A stretch of DNA of 64,000 nucleotides, taken from contig LATX02000222.1 in the NCBI GenBank assembly GCA_001466705.2, positions 62,001-126,000 of the forward strand. The letters run 5' to 3'. The notes below the pieces were generated by a model. The model was given only the letters and a program-made list of their open reading frames with translations, was not told the DNA's origin and made no database searches. Of this stretch, positions 10,735 to 20,828 are shown piece by piece. Both the position numbers and the translations under genes were made by a program. Each line of letters opens with the position of its first letter. Position 1 is the stretch's first letter. This DNA is from Moniliophthora roreri (lineage: Eukaryota; Basidiomycota; Agaricomycetes; Agaricales; Marasmiaceae).

Positions 10735-12024
10735 TTAACGGCGGCGATTGTTACTATTAGAGCGATCTTTATAGTACTGTCCTAATGCATCTCTAATCTC
10801 TGTACCGACATACAGAACACAAGCATCCGTAGGCAAGAACTTGCATTTGACATTAAAGTCTATGGTACGTCCCTTAATGTCGGCCTCAAACCCATGCAGA
10901 TATCTGACCCCGTCATAGTTTGCACTTGACGACCGGTAGACGACCCGGTTTGCGAATTCACCTCTAAAGATGAAAATGGGATCCACTGTGTTTGAGACAG
11001 GGTACACCGGTGACACCTCAACGTTATCCGGTAGCGGGTGCTGCTTCTTGTAATGCTCGATAACAGCAGTCTTATCCCTGTCGCAGATAATGAGACGAAT
11101 GTTCTCGGGCTTGTTGTTGAAGCGTTTGCCCAAAATTTCACCTTTGATTTTGGCTTTGAACCATAAATCATGGGTGTTCTCTGCCTCGTATAGCCAGCGT
11201 TGACTCGGGTGGAGACTTCGAGTCTGCCATGTAGGTGTTGAAGGCATCGGATGATGACGATTAGAATCATCAGCCGATACCGTCCACGCCAGATCCGGAG
11301 TTGAAGAGCGAGATCGAGCAGACGAAGGACGATGTGAGCGAAGTGGGGGTGTCGTACTGCGAATGGATGGAGGAAGTTTGGCCACCTTTACATGGAAGGT
11401 CATGGAGTGGATGTAATTGCGCTTAGGATGGAATGCGGGATTCAACGGTCGTTCAACCAGGTGGAGAGGTAGTTCCCAGCTGTAGTAGCAAGTCAGTATC
11501 AGATAAAGAATGAGAAGGCAGAGACTTACTGCTCGTCAACGAGGTCTTCATAGTCATACATTTGGCGTTGACCCTGCCTGCCTATAACCTCAGACTCGAC
11601 AGTGATCTGCAATCCACTCTTGGTCTTCTGGCGTATGTGGACATCGTACACCCGAGCAACATCCCCCTTGTTATGACGTCCTTTGGCGTATATAAGGACA
11701 CGTCTATCCTTCCAAGGAATAGTGCCTGTTCGAGCCTTTTTGATCTTGGCTGAAGCTTCTACGTGGTCCATGACGAACACCTGCTGTGGGAGTCGCCGTA
11801 GGGCAAGCTTTTCGTTCCATTCAGATCGAAACTGCTGCCAATCTAGGCGAGTTGTGATCTCGCGAGGGCCCCGAACTGCCGCCTCCATCCACGGTGTTTG
11901 ATGAAAAGTTTCGGGCTCGCGTCTGAATGCGTAACCTTGGCTTTTTTCATGTCGAGGAGTCAACCTGAAAGAATTTGCGTGACCAGAGAAGTCGTGATTG
12001 ACGTTGTTGTCAGGATGCTTAATG
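10735..12024 (-). CDS. KOW/Spt5-like element protein, partial (copy 2)
   Basis: The last exon ends at 10735 (SNSNNRRR stop). An intron near 11480-11530 separates it from an upstream exon whose KOW-like segment VLIYAKGRHNKGDVARVYDV is followed by GLQITVESEVIG and ends YDYEDLVDE. The copy is cut at 12024, so the N-terminal third is missing. It differs from copy 1 by scattered substitutions (for example FANRVVYRSS against FTNQVVYQSS), so at least two different element copies were sequenced. Confidence 0.65.
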
Positions 12025-12025
12025 N
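12025..12025. other. Assembly gap (single N), joint 4
   Basis: Bases 10304-12024 and 12026-13746 correspond over 1,721 bases with no net length change. Confidence 0.9.
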
Positions 12026-12456
12026 GGTGGTAAGGAAGAAAGAAAGAAGCGTAACGTGTGACACCGGGATGGCTTCTTGGGGCCCCACAAGTTGCGACAG
12101 CTGCAACACGTGCAATCAACAATCGATGGGCTACCGAATAACACGTCCAAGTCGCGAAACGTGTGATAGCGTGTAAAGAGGTCTGGACCTGCCAAAAAAA
12201 AAATATTAAGCGCCTTGAGCGATAAGAGATCTGGATAAGGAAATTGGATCCCATCTAAATCCACCAAAAAGGTTCGACTCACCAGAAAGGAAATATTAGA
12301 TGACTTGAGCGCTAAAGACTTCCGGTCCCAGAGGCCAGACACCCACAAGGGGTGGTTACCAGGCAATGTGGGTATGTATTGTCCATGGGTATCAAGAAAT
12401 ACAATGTGTGCTATTGCTACATCTCAAGAAAGTCCCAAGAAATTGATAAAAGTACA

Positions 12457-14141
12457 TTAACGGCGGCGATTGTTACTATTAGAGCGATCTTTATAGTACT
12501 GTCCTAATGCATCTCTAATCTCTGTACCGACATACAGAACACAAGCATCCGTAGGCAAGAACTTGCATTTGACATTAAAGTCTATGGTATGTCCCTTAAT
12601 GTCGGCCTCAAACCCATGCAGATATCTGACCCCGTCATAGTTTGCACTTGACGACCGGTAGACGACCCGGTTTGCGAATTCACCTCTAAAGATGAAAATG
12701 GGATCCACTGTGTTTGAGACAGGGTACACCGGTGACACCTCAACGTTATCCAGTAGCGGGTGCTGCTTCTTGTAATGCTCGATAACAGCAGTCTTATCCC
12801 TGTCGCAGATAACGAGACGAATGTTCTCGGGCTTGTTGTTGAAGTGTTTGCCCAAAATTTCACCTTTGATTTTGGCTTTGAACCATAAATCATGGGTGTT
12901 CTCTGCCTCGTATAGCCAGCGTTGACTCGGGTGGAGACTTCGAGTCTGCCATGTAGGTGTTGAAGGCATCGGATGATGACGATTAGAATCATCAGCCGAT
13001 ACCGTCCACGCCGGATCCAGAGTTGAAGAGCGAGATCGAGCAGACGAAGGACGATGTGAGCGAAGTGGGGGTGTCGTACTGCGAACGGGTGGAGGAAGTT
13101 TGGCCACCTTTACATGGAAGGTCATGGAGTGGATGTAATTGCGCTTAGGATGGAATGCGGGATTCAACGGTCGTTCAACCAGGTGGAGAGGTAGTTCCCA
13201 GCTGTAGTAGCGAGTCAGTATCAGATAAAGAATGAGAAGGCAGAGACTTACTGCTCGTCAACGAGGTCTTCATAGTCATACATTTGGCGTTGACCCTGCC
13301 TGCCTATAACCTCAGACTCGACGGTGATCTGCAATCCACTCTTGGTCTTCTGGCATATGTGGACATCATACACCCGAGCAACATCCCCCTTGTTATGACG
13401 TCCTTTGGCGTATATAAGGACACGTCTATCCTTCCAAGGAATAGTGCCTGTTCGAGCCTTTTTGATCTTGGCTGAAGCTTCTACGTGGTCCATGACGAAC
13501 ACCTGCTGTGGGAGTCGCCGTAGGGCAAGCTTTTCGTTCCATTCAGATCGAAACTGCTGCCAATCTAGGCGAGTTGTGATCTCGCGAGGGCCCCGAACTG
13601 CCGCCTCCATCCACGGTGTTTGATGAAAAGTTTCGGGCTCGCGTCTGAATGCGTAACCTTGGCTTTTTTCATGTCGAGGAGTCAACCTGAAAGAATTTGC
13701 GTGACCAGAGAAGTCGTGATTGACGTTGTTGTCAGGATGCTTAATGAGGACATTGTCGGTTTCGAAACAGTTGGGAACGATGACAAAGCCTTCAACGCCA
13801 GAGACGTGGCGTACAAAGTCACCCGGTAGCCATGACTTGATGAGCTTCCACCCGAAACAATGTTCACCCACTCGAGTGGTAAGTGAGTCTAGAGAAGCCG
13901 GATCGCAATTATCGGGTCCAGGTTCATAACACTGGATAACAGGACCACCAGGGAAGTGAGAGATCACTACACCTTGTTGGCCTGTGGGTGCCATGACCAT
14001 TTCGCCGATGTCAAACCTCCAGTCCTCGATAGGAGGAAAGTTGCCGATGACCGCCGGATGGCTGCACTTGAGAAGTATGCGACCTTCCCGAGAGTTCGGC
14101 AATCGTCCGAGTGGTTTGATCATGGACTTTTCCACGATCTG
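12457..14141 (-). CDS. KOW/Spt5-like element protein, longest copy (N-terminus missing)
   Basis: Two exons are visible, 12457-13201 and 13252-14141, joined by a 50-base intron with donor GTAAGT and acceptor CTACAG. N-terminal to C-terminal it shows IGEMVMAPTGQQGVVISHFP, a W-L-PGDFVRHVSG block (residues SWLPGDFVRHVSGVEGFVIV), QTPWMEAAVRGP, a KOW-like segment with AKGRHNKGDVARVYDV, and the conserved C-terminal block ending SNSNNRRR. KOW motifs bind RNA or protein in NusG/Spt5 and ribosomal proteins. Proteins of this layout are common in Agaricomycete transposons and are often labelled Spt5-like, with function unknown. I see no transposase triad in it. The N at 14142 removes the start. It is on the same strand as the DUF6698-like gene and upstream of it. 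Confidence 0.6.
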
Positions 14142-14142
14142 N
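14142..14142. other. Assembly gap (single N), joint 5
   Basis: Bases 12736-13999 correspond to 14143-15406 over 1,264 bases, after which the two contigs diverge. Confidence 0.9.
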
Positions 14143-15406
14143 CACCTCAACGTTATCCGGTAGCGGGTGCTGCTTCTTGTAATGCTCGATAACAGCAGTC
14201 TTATCCCTGTCGCAGATAACGAGACGAATGTTCTCGGGCTTGTTGTTGAAGCGTTTGCCCAAAATTTCACCTTTGATTTTGGCTTTGAACCATAAATCAT
14301 GGGTGTTCTCTGCCTCGTATAGCCAGCGTTGACTCGGGTGGAGACTTCGAGTCTGCCATGTAGGTGTTGAAGGCATCGGATGATGACGATTAGAATCATC
14401 AGCCGATACCGTCCACGCCGGATCCGGAGTTGAAGAGCGAGATCGAGCAGACAAAGGATGATGTGAGCGAAGTGGGGGTGTCGTACTGCGAACGGATGGA
14501 GGAAGTTTGGCCACCTTTACATGGAAGGTCATGGAGTGGATGTAATTGCGCTTAGGATGGAATGCGGGATTCAACGGTCGTTCAACCAGGTGGAGAGGTA
14601 GTTCCCAGCTGTAGTAGCGAGTCAGTATCAGATAAAGAATGAGAAGGCAGAGACTTACTGCTCGTCAACGAGGTCTTCATAGTCATACATTTGGCGTTGA
14701 CCCCGCCTGCCTATAACCTCAGACTCGACGGTGATCTGCAATCCACTCTTGGTCTTCTGGCACATGTGGACATCGTACACCCGAGCAACATCCCCCTTGT
14801 TATGACGTCCTTTGGCATATATAAGGACACATCTATCCTTCCAAGGAATAGTGCCTGTTCGAGCCTTTTTGATCTTGGCTGAAGCTTCTATGTGGTCCAT
14901 GACGAACACCTGCTGTGGGAGTCGCTGTAGGGCAAGCTTTTCGTTCCATTCAGATCGAAACTGCTGCCAATCTAGGCGAGTTGTGATCTCGTGAGGGCCC
15001 CGAACTGCCGCCTCCATCCACGGTGTTTGATGAAAAGTTTCGGGCTCGTGTCTGAATGTGTAACCTTGGCTTTTTTCATGTCGAGGAGTCAACCTGAAAG
15101 AATTTGCGTGACCAGAGAAGTTGTGATTGACGTTGTTGTCAGGATGCTTAATGAGGACATTGTCGGTTTCAAAACAGTTGGGAACGATGACAAAGCCTTC
15201 AACGCCAGAGACGTGGCGTACAAAGTCACCCGGTAGCCATGACTTGATGAGCTTCCACCCGAAACAATGTTCACCCACTCGAGTGGTAAGTGAGTCTAGA
15301 GAAGCCGGATCGCAATTATCGGGTCCAGGTTCATAACACTGGATAACAGGACCACCAGGGAAGTGAGAGATCACTACACCTTGTTGGCCTGTGGGTGCCA
15401 TGACCA
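14143..15406 (-). pseudogene. KOW/Spt5-like gene truncated by a deletion junction (copy 4)
   Basis: This copy matches 12736-13999 and ends abruptly after MAPTGQQ, where the other copy continues IGEMV towards the N-terminus. From 15407 the sequence is the 3' part of a gene on the other strand. It therefore lacks its N-terminal exons. It has several substitutions of its own (for example VRGPHE for VRGPRE). Confidence 0.65.
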
Positions 15407-16015
15407 ACAAGATTACGAATGGGGCTGGGAAAAGAAACGTCTGCCTCAGCTGCGTTTCGTGCCATCCTCTGACCCTAACGCTTTTGGTTTTGTGGATCCG
15501 GAATCGGTTATACGGGGAGCACACTTGATTCCAGCTTTCAGCGTGGGCGTTACCGATGAATTACTACCTGAGGATTCCATTGCACGCGTATACGAAAGTT
15601 TTCAGGATACGGACTATGTAATCGAGGAAAGGGACTGGAATTACTACAATGTGAACATGTAGGTTTTTTATGACTGTTAGCGTTTCCATACTCAATTTTA
15701 ATTCCTAGATTTGTCGACCGTGACATGTTCATGAGGTACCGAGGTGGAGGGATCGGTCATTCTACCAGGGATGCCACGCGTTTCATGGAGGAAGATGCTC
15801 GTCACGGTGATAAGCCTTTGCCCAAGTATAATTCAGATACCGGAGAGTTGCTTTCGGATGATGAGGAAATGGGTGACGATGGAAGCGAAGGTGATGGTAG
15901 TGAAGATGATGCTGATGAAATCGTGTCCCAGTCCTCGGTTGAATCACATCGAAGTGTTCACGCTGAACCTGAGGATTATGATGACACTGATCCAGAATTG
16001 GACGACGCAGATTAA
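15407..16015 (+). CDS. 3' part of a transposon-type protein with FVDRDMFMR motif
   Basis: The 5' end is cut at the deletion junction (15406/15407). The reading begins DYEWGWEKKRLPQLRF, continues PNAFGFVDPESVIRGAH, LIPAFSVGVTDELLP and DWNYYNVN, then splices through a 48-base intron (15661-15708). The next exon starts FVDRDMFMRYRGGGIGH and ends in an acidic tail at 16015. The series 'W-R-G, FGF-DP--VIRG-HLIPAF, YYVN-FVDRD-MR' is familiar from the C-termini of large uncharacterised proteins encoded by Agaricomycete mobile elements. What the missing N-terminal part does, possibly the transposase, cannot be seen here. A second copy starts at 17648. Confidence 0.6.
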
Positions 16016-16169
16016 TACTCATGTGTATCGTATATGTTTAATAATATCGTGTATACTCACCTTGATATTCGCGTGTGGTGTGATTGGTCCGAAACGACCT
16101 TAAACTATTAGGGATTTGAATCTTGAACGGTGAGTTACAACTTCATAATTTATAATACACTCACTCAAA

Positions 16170-16420
16170 TGCTGGCTAGCATTTGTGTGGTCTGAAATGA
16201 CCCTAAACTATGTTTTTCCCATCGAGATGACTATTCCCGACAATAAGCGCCCATAAACGCTCACCTCTGCGGTCCCAAATGATTTTTTCGTCGTTATCAG
16301 ATAATAAACGCCAATAATATGGGCGCTTATTATCCGAAATAACTTTTTAGTCATTCCCGACGTTAAGCGCCCATAAGCGCCCACAAGCGCTCAAGAGCGA
16401 TCAAGCAAATGAAAGTTATA
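16170..16420. promoter_or_regulatory. Cluster of AAGCGCC motifs with a hairpin between two element genes
   Basis: Several copies of TAAGCGCCCA and related words occur here, on both strands. One pair, GATAATAAACGCC near 16298 and GGGCGCTTATTATC near 16320, is inverted and could form a stem. The cluster lies between the FVDRD gene and the GIY-YIG gene, so a regulatory or protein-binding role is plausible. The identical cluster recurs at 18107-18360. Confidence 0.35.
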
Positions 16421-16752
16421 CGCCAGAACATACGCGATCACAAAATCGATCTACACGACATACCCCGATGACACCAAATTCGTGATCTACGCCCCAGAAA
16501 ACCCCTAGACCGAATTTTCTTTGCTTTGTGAACGCGTTGAATGCGTCGTTGGGGGCTGCGTAGGTTCGTTTGGTATCATTTGTGGTACCTGAAAATGCGC
16601 CGCCCGCCCTTTCCTTTACACCGCGACGACTCACCCGCTCTCCGCACTCGATCTCGTTCGATATCTGACGGATCTTCGAGATGTTCGCTATTTCAACGTC
16701 CTGGGTAAGTCCTTTCTCTTTTCTGAGCATTTTTCTTACTGATGGCTTGTAG

Positions 16753-17257
16753 ATGGTAACTGCCTCCATCAAACTCGAGGCTACGTTCTTCAAATCGTTC
16801 AGTTTGTTCGACAAACGCGGCGACATCTACGCTTTTCGTATCGTTGACGACGAAGACCCCCAATATCTATTCAAAGTTGGACGAACAAGCCGGCCACTGG
16901 AGGAGAGGATGATTGAATGGGATCGACAGTGCCCGAGCAAGGTACATATCTGGCACGAGGGTATACTAGTGGCTCATAGCCATCGCGTTGGTGAGTTTTT
17001 TTCGCATTTTCCATCTTCAACGCGCTAACTCGAACCCTAGAGCGTCTAGTTCATCTCGAACTGATGGCTCGTGGGTACGAAAGGGTCATTGAAATGTGCC
17101 CCGACTGTAAGTTTTTCTTCTCCGCCTTCGATTCGCGTACTGATAGGTTTTAGGCGGGAAAAAACATCAAGAAATCTTTCGTCTCCCGAGCCCGGATGCT
17201 TGGGAGACGGTAATCAAGCCTTTGATTCACGAGGTGAACGGGAGGGTGGAGAGATAG
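16753..17257 (+). CDS. GIY-YIG nuclease-like protein (T5orf172 type) carried by the element
   Basis: Three exons keep frame. Exon 1 runs from the ATG at 16753 to about 16992. An intron ending CCCTAG leads to ERLVHLELMARGYERVIEMCPDC, and a second intron ending TTTTAG leads to GKKHQEIFRLPSPDAWETVI and the stop at 17255-17257. Motifs are GDIYAFRI (GIY position), YLFKVGRTSRP (YIG position with the following R), ERMIEWDRQCP, and ERLVHLEL supplying the acidic residue. The tail CPDCGKKHQEIFRL is typical of fungal T5orf172 domains. Family knowledge says GIY-YIG folds cut DNA; here that is inference. An upstream intron (donor GTAAGT near 16704, acceptor just before the ATG) is probably in the 5' UTR. 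It lies about 350 bases from the right TIR, within the element. About 170 residues. Confidence 0.7.
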
Positions 17258-17390
17258 ATGTAGTTTATCGTACATTCTTGTTGCTATCTTGTCACTTTGT
17301 ATGCTTTTTCGTTATCGAATTGCTTGACCTGCTAATTGACTTTCTTAAATTGTATTCGATTATCATATCCTGGCCTCATTAGATTGCAGT

Positions 17391-17611
17391 ATAATGTATT
17401 ATAATAGCGCCGTCCCATTTTATTACATTTTAATGGATTATAATAGTGTTGCTTTATTTTAACGTATTATAATGGATTATAATAATGTCGCTTTATTTTA
17501 ATGTATTATAATGGATTATAATAGCGTCGTTTTATTTTATTGTATTATAATGGATTAAAATCACTAAAATACATTATAATCCATTATATTTAGGTGTCCA
17601 TTTCGCTGATG
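17391..17611 (-). repeat. Right-type element end with subterminal array
   Basis: The DNA contains repeated TATAATGTATTATAATAG-type words (Ts and As with GCGTCG/GTGTTG spacers) and ends in the TIR at 17585-17611. The flank after 17611 (AGAGATAATGAAG) differs from that after 20672. Confidence 0.75.
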
Positions 17612-17646
17612 AGAGATAATGAAGATGCCAGATACGGAGAGTAAGA

Positions 17647-17647
17647 N
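17647..17647. other. Assembly gap (single N), joint 6
   Basis: 17648 onward repeats 15710 onward (offset 1,938) until a break near 19138. One 7-base insertion near 18550 is the main length difference. Confidence 0.9.
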
Positions 17648-17953
17648 TTTGTCGACCGTGACATGTTCATGAGGTACCGAGGTGGAGGGATCGGTCATTC
17701 TACCAGGGATGCCACGCGTTTCATGGAGGAAGATGCTCGTCACGGTGATAAGCCTTTGCCCAAGTATAATTCAGATACCGGAGAGTTGCTTTCGGATGAT
17801 GAGGAAATGGGTGACGATGGAAGCGAAGGTGATGGTAGTGAAGATGATGCTGATGAAATCGTGTCCCAGTCCTCGGTTGAATCACATCGAAGTGTTCACG
17901 CTGAACCTGAGGATTATGATGACACTGATCCAGAATCGGACGACGCAGATTAA
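17648..17953 (+). CDS. FVDRD-motif element protein, last exon only (second copy)
   Basis: This is the same last exon as at 15710-16015 with two or three substitutions (for example PESDDAD for PELDDAD at the end). Its upstream exons are lost at the N at 17647. Confidence 0.65.
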   Translation, partial: FVDRDMFMRYRGGGIGHSTRDATRFMEEDARHGDKPLPKYNSDTGELLSDDEEMGDDGSEGDGSEDDADEIVSQSSVESHRSVHAEPEDYDDTDPESDDAD

Positions 17954-18701
17954 TACTCATGTGTATCGTATATGTTTAATAATATCGTGTATACTCGCCT
18001 TGATATTCGCGTGTGGTGTGATTGGTCCGAAACGACCTTAAACTATTAGGGATTTGAATCTTGAACGGTGAGTTACAACTTCATAATTTATAATACACTC
18101 ACTCAAATGCTGGCTAGCATTTGTGTGGTCTGAAATGACCCTAAACTATGTTTTTCCCATCGAGATGACTATTCCCGACAATAAGCGCCCATAAACGCTC
18201 ACCTCTGCGGTCCCAAATGATTTTTTCGTCGTTATCAGATAATAAACGCCAATAATATGGGCGCTTATTATCCGAAATAACTTTTTAGTCATTCCCGACG
18301 TTAAGCGCCCATAAGCGCCCACAAGCGCTCAAGAGCGATCAAGCAAATGAAAGTTATACGCCAGAACATACGCGATCACAAAATCGATCTACACGACATA
18401 CCCCGATGACACCAAATTCGTGATCTACGCCCCAGAAAACCCCTAGACCGAATTTTCTTTGCTTTGTGAACGCGTTGAATGCGTCGTTGGGGGCTGCGTA
18501 GGTTCGTTTGGTATCATTTGTGGTACCTGAAAATGCGCCGCCCGCCCTTTGCCCGCCCTTTCCTTTACACCGCGACGACTCACCCGCTCTCCGCACTCGA
18601 TCTCGTTCGATATCTGACGGATCTTCGAGATGTTCGCTATTTCAACGTCCTGGGTAAGTCCTTTCTCTTTTCTGAGCATTTTTCTTACTGATGGCTTGTA
18701 G

Positions 18702-19138
18702 ATGGTAACTGCCTCCATCAAACTCGAGGCTACGTTCTTCAAATCGTTCAGTTTGTTCGACAAACGCGGCGACATCTACGCTTTTCGTATCGTTGACGAC
18801 GAAGACCCCCAATATCTATTCAAAGTTGGACGAACAAGCCGGCCACTGGAGGAGAGGATGATTGAATGGGATCGACAGTGCCCGAGCAAGGTACATATCT
18901 GGCACGAGGGTATACTAGTGGCTCATAGCCATCGCGTTGGTGAGTTTTTTTCGCATTTTCCATCTTCAACGCGCTAACTCGAACCCTAGAGCGTCTAGTT
19001 CATCTCGAACTGATGGCTCGTGGGTACGAAAGGGTCATTGAAATGTGCCCCGACTGTAAGTTTTTCTTCTCCGCCTTCGATTCGCGTACTGATAGGTTTT
19101 AGGCGGGAAAAAACATCAAGAAATCTTTCGTCTCCCGA
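18702..19138 (+). pseudogene. GIY-YIG gene, second copy, cut in its last exon
   Basis: Exons 1 and 2 match the gene at 16753, but homology stops after EIFRLP near 19138, where unrelated AT-rich DNA starts. The last 20 or so codons of the domain are lost and replaced by out-of-family sequence. The 5' UTR exon carries a 7-base duplication (GCCCGCCCTTT repeated) not seen in the first copy. Confidence 0.6.
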
Positions 19139-19432
19139 CTAATGTAGGATGCCAAATTTTTAAATATTTAACGTCGTTGACGTCTCGGGCATTTAAACAT
19201 TCTGAAAAACATACGCATACAATAGTGTTTAAATACCATTTAAATATGGAACATTTAGATAAGTACAGTGGGCATATAGCACCATTTAAACAACATTCAA
19301 AAACCTCCCGGGACACCTCAATGGCACCCCTGCTATCAACAATGGAGTTTCTGGCACATCATGTAACTGTGAGGGGAGTGGTGGAGGTGAGGATTGAAAA
19401 GCGCATGGAGCTCCGACGAGCGAAAGAGACCC
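19139..19432. other. Insert joining two element halves in opposite orientation
   Basis: About 290 bases, not matched elsewhere in the window. They contain several ATTTAAA words and a small rightward frame that fuses with the end of the inverted DUF6698-like gene (ending NSPDDKE). It links the right half of one element to an inverted left half. Confidence 0.45.
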
Positions 19433-20066
19433 GCAATTCTCCAGACGACAAAGAATAACTAAAGCGAGTTTTCTGACTTTACTTCGTTTGATATTCAAGC
19501 TGATTAATCCCCAGCTTATAGGATTGTCATGGACTTTTTCGTTTGGCTTATTCGTTTTTGGACTTCTGCTATAATACTACTTGTATTTGGACCCTTATGC
19601 TGTGTACTTGTGTTTGGACTCTTATGCTATGTATTTGTGTTTAGAGTTTGCTGTATTGCTACTTGTAGAGGGATACCGGACTGGTAATAATGCGGGATAC
19701 GTATAGGATGGATGTACAATCATGTTTGTAGTATGATCAAGATTATTCAATGTGTTAACTGGTTTCTATATATGTCTGAATGTGATGTGGCCGGGTCTGG
19801 TGACAGGGTCACTGGGATCCTTGATGGCGAAATACATTATAATGGCCAAAATACATTATAATAGCCATAATACATTATAATAGCTGAAATACATTATAAT
19901 AGCCAGAATACATTATAACCATTTTGGTTCATTTTAATCCATTAAAATAAAGGAACAACAATTATATTACATTAAAATACGCCGTAATGATTATAGTGTA
20001 TTTTGGCCATTATAACGTATTTCACTCATTTTATTCCAATATATTTAGGTGTCCATTTCGCTGATG
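19433..20066 (-). repeat. Inverted left-type element end
   Basis: This is the reverse complement of the 5025-5735 region. It starts with the last codons of the DUF6698-like gene, continues with its 3' flank, then the subterminal ATTATAATGTATT array with fewer units than the copy at 5025, and ends with the TIR at 20066. The flank from 20067 to 20292 is unrelated, GC-rich and pyrimidine-rich DNA without a recognised gene. Confidence 0.75.
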
Positions 20067-20292
20067 CACGTGCAAACGCGCCGGGCACGTGTGACACTCG
20101 TCCCCGCAGTCAACCATACTGTACCTCGGTCCTTGCCAGCTTTCTTTCCTTCCCCTTCCTTCCCCGCCCGGCGTCGTCCCCCACTTTATCCCATGACTTC
20201 TACGACACCTCTCCTCAGCCGTTCCCTCTTCCTGCCTTCAGTCAGGTCCTTGGTGGTTTACATGTGGCAGCAAGAGACGAGCCTCGATGATA

Positions 20293-20293
20293 N
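20293..20293. other. Assembly gap (single N), joint 7
   Basis: 20294-20672 repeats 17233-17611 base for base in length (379 bases), ending in the same TIR but with a different flank. Confidence 0.9.
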
Positions 20294-20451
20294 GGTGAAC
20301 GGGAGGGTGGAGAGATAGATGTAGTTTATCGTACATTCTTGTTGCTATCTTGTCACTTTGTATGCTTTTTCGTTATCGAATTGCTTGACCTGCTAATTGA
20401 CTTTCTTAAATTGTATTCGATTATCATATCCTGGCCTCATTAGATTGCAGT

Positions 20452-20672
20452 ATAATGTATTATAATAGCGCCGTCCCATTTTATTACATTTTAATGGATT
20501 ATAATAGTGTTGCTTTATTTTAACGTATTATAATGGATTATAATAATGTCGCTTTATTTTAATGTATTATAATGGATTATAATAGCGTCGTTTTATTTTA
20601 TTGTATTATAATGGATTAAAATCACTAAAATACATTATAATCCATTATATTTAGGTGTCCATTTCGCTGATG
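20452..20672 (-). repeat. Right-type element end next to the host genes
   Basis: Same structure as 17391-17611. The TIR ends at 20672, and the host sequence CCCCCGCACAATAA follows and is continuous with the genes to the right. The tail of a GIY-YIG gene (ENGRVER-type end and stop) lies just inside the joint at 20294-20318. Confidence 0.75.
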
Positions 20673-20828
20673 CCCCCGCACAATAAAACCGGGCGAAATC
20701 CGTGTTAATATTTTCCTTATTGCTCAGCGCTCGACTTTGGCTCGACTGTTATGAAGTCTTTACTTTTCATACTCATTGGTTTTTGCCAATCATTGCTACG
20801 CTCATCAACACGACAATTAACGACGATA

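Larger units (their letters stand above)
4326..20672. mobile_element. Composite of copies of a large TIR DNA element (several contigs joined by single Ns)
   Basis: Element termini carry an inverted repeat of about 27 bases, beginning CATCAGCGAAATGGACACCT. Left-type ends start at 4326 and 5025 and, inverted, end at 20066. Right-type ends finish at 17611 and 20672. Each boundary has different flanking DNA, so at least three insertions are represented. From left to right the inferred element holds a leftward DUF6698-like gene, a leftward KOW/Spt5-like gene, an unseen centre, the 3' part of a rightward FVDRD-motif gene, and a rightward GIY-YIG gene. Summing non-overlapping pieces gives about 7.2 kb plus the missing centre. 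No transposase was recognised; it may lie in the missing centre. Association of DUF6698 and KOW proteins with Agaricomycete transposons is from family knowledge; assignment to a named superfamily is not possible here. Confidence 0.8.

Noticed and set aside
8747..14600. A true tandem array of four KOW-protein genes
   Set aside because: Every repeat boundary coincides with a single N and equal-length overlaps, which fits unmerged contigs better than a real array.
16416..16826. Leftward open frame of 136 residues opposite the GIY-YIG gene
   Set aside because: It is antisense to the GIY-YIG first exon and UTR intron, with no family resemblance.
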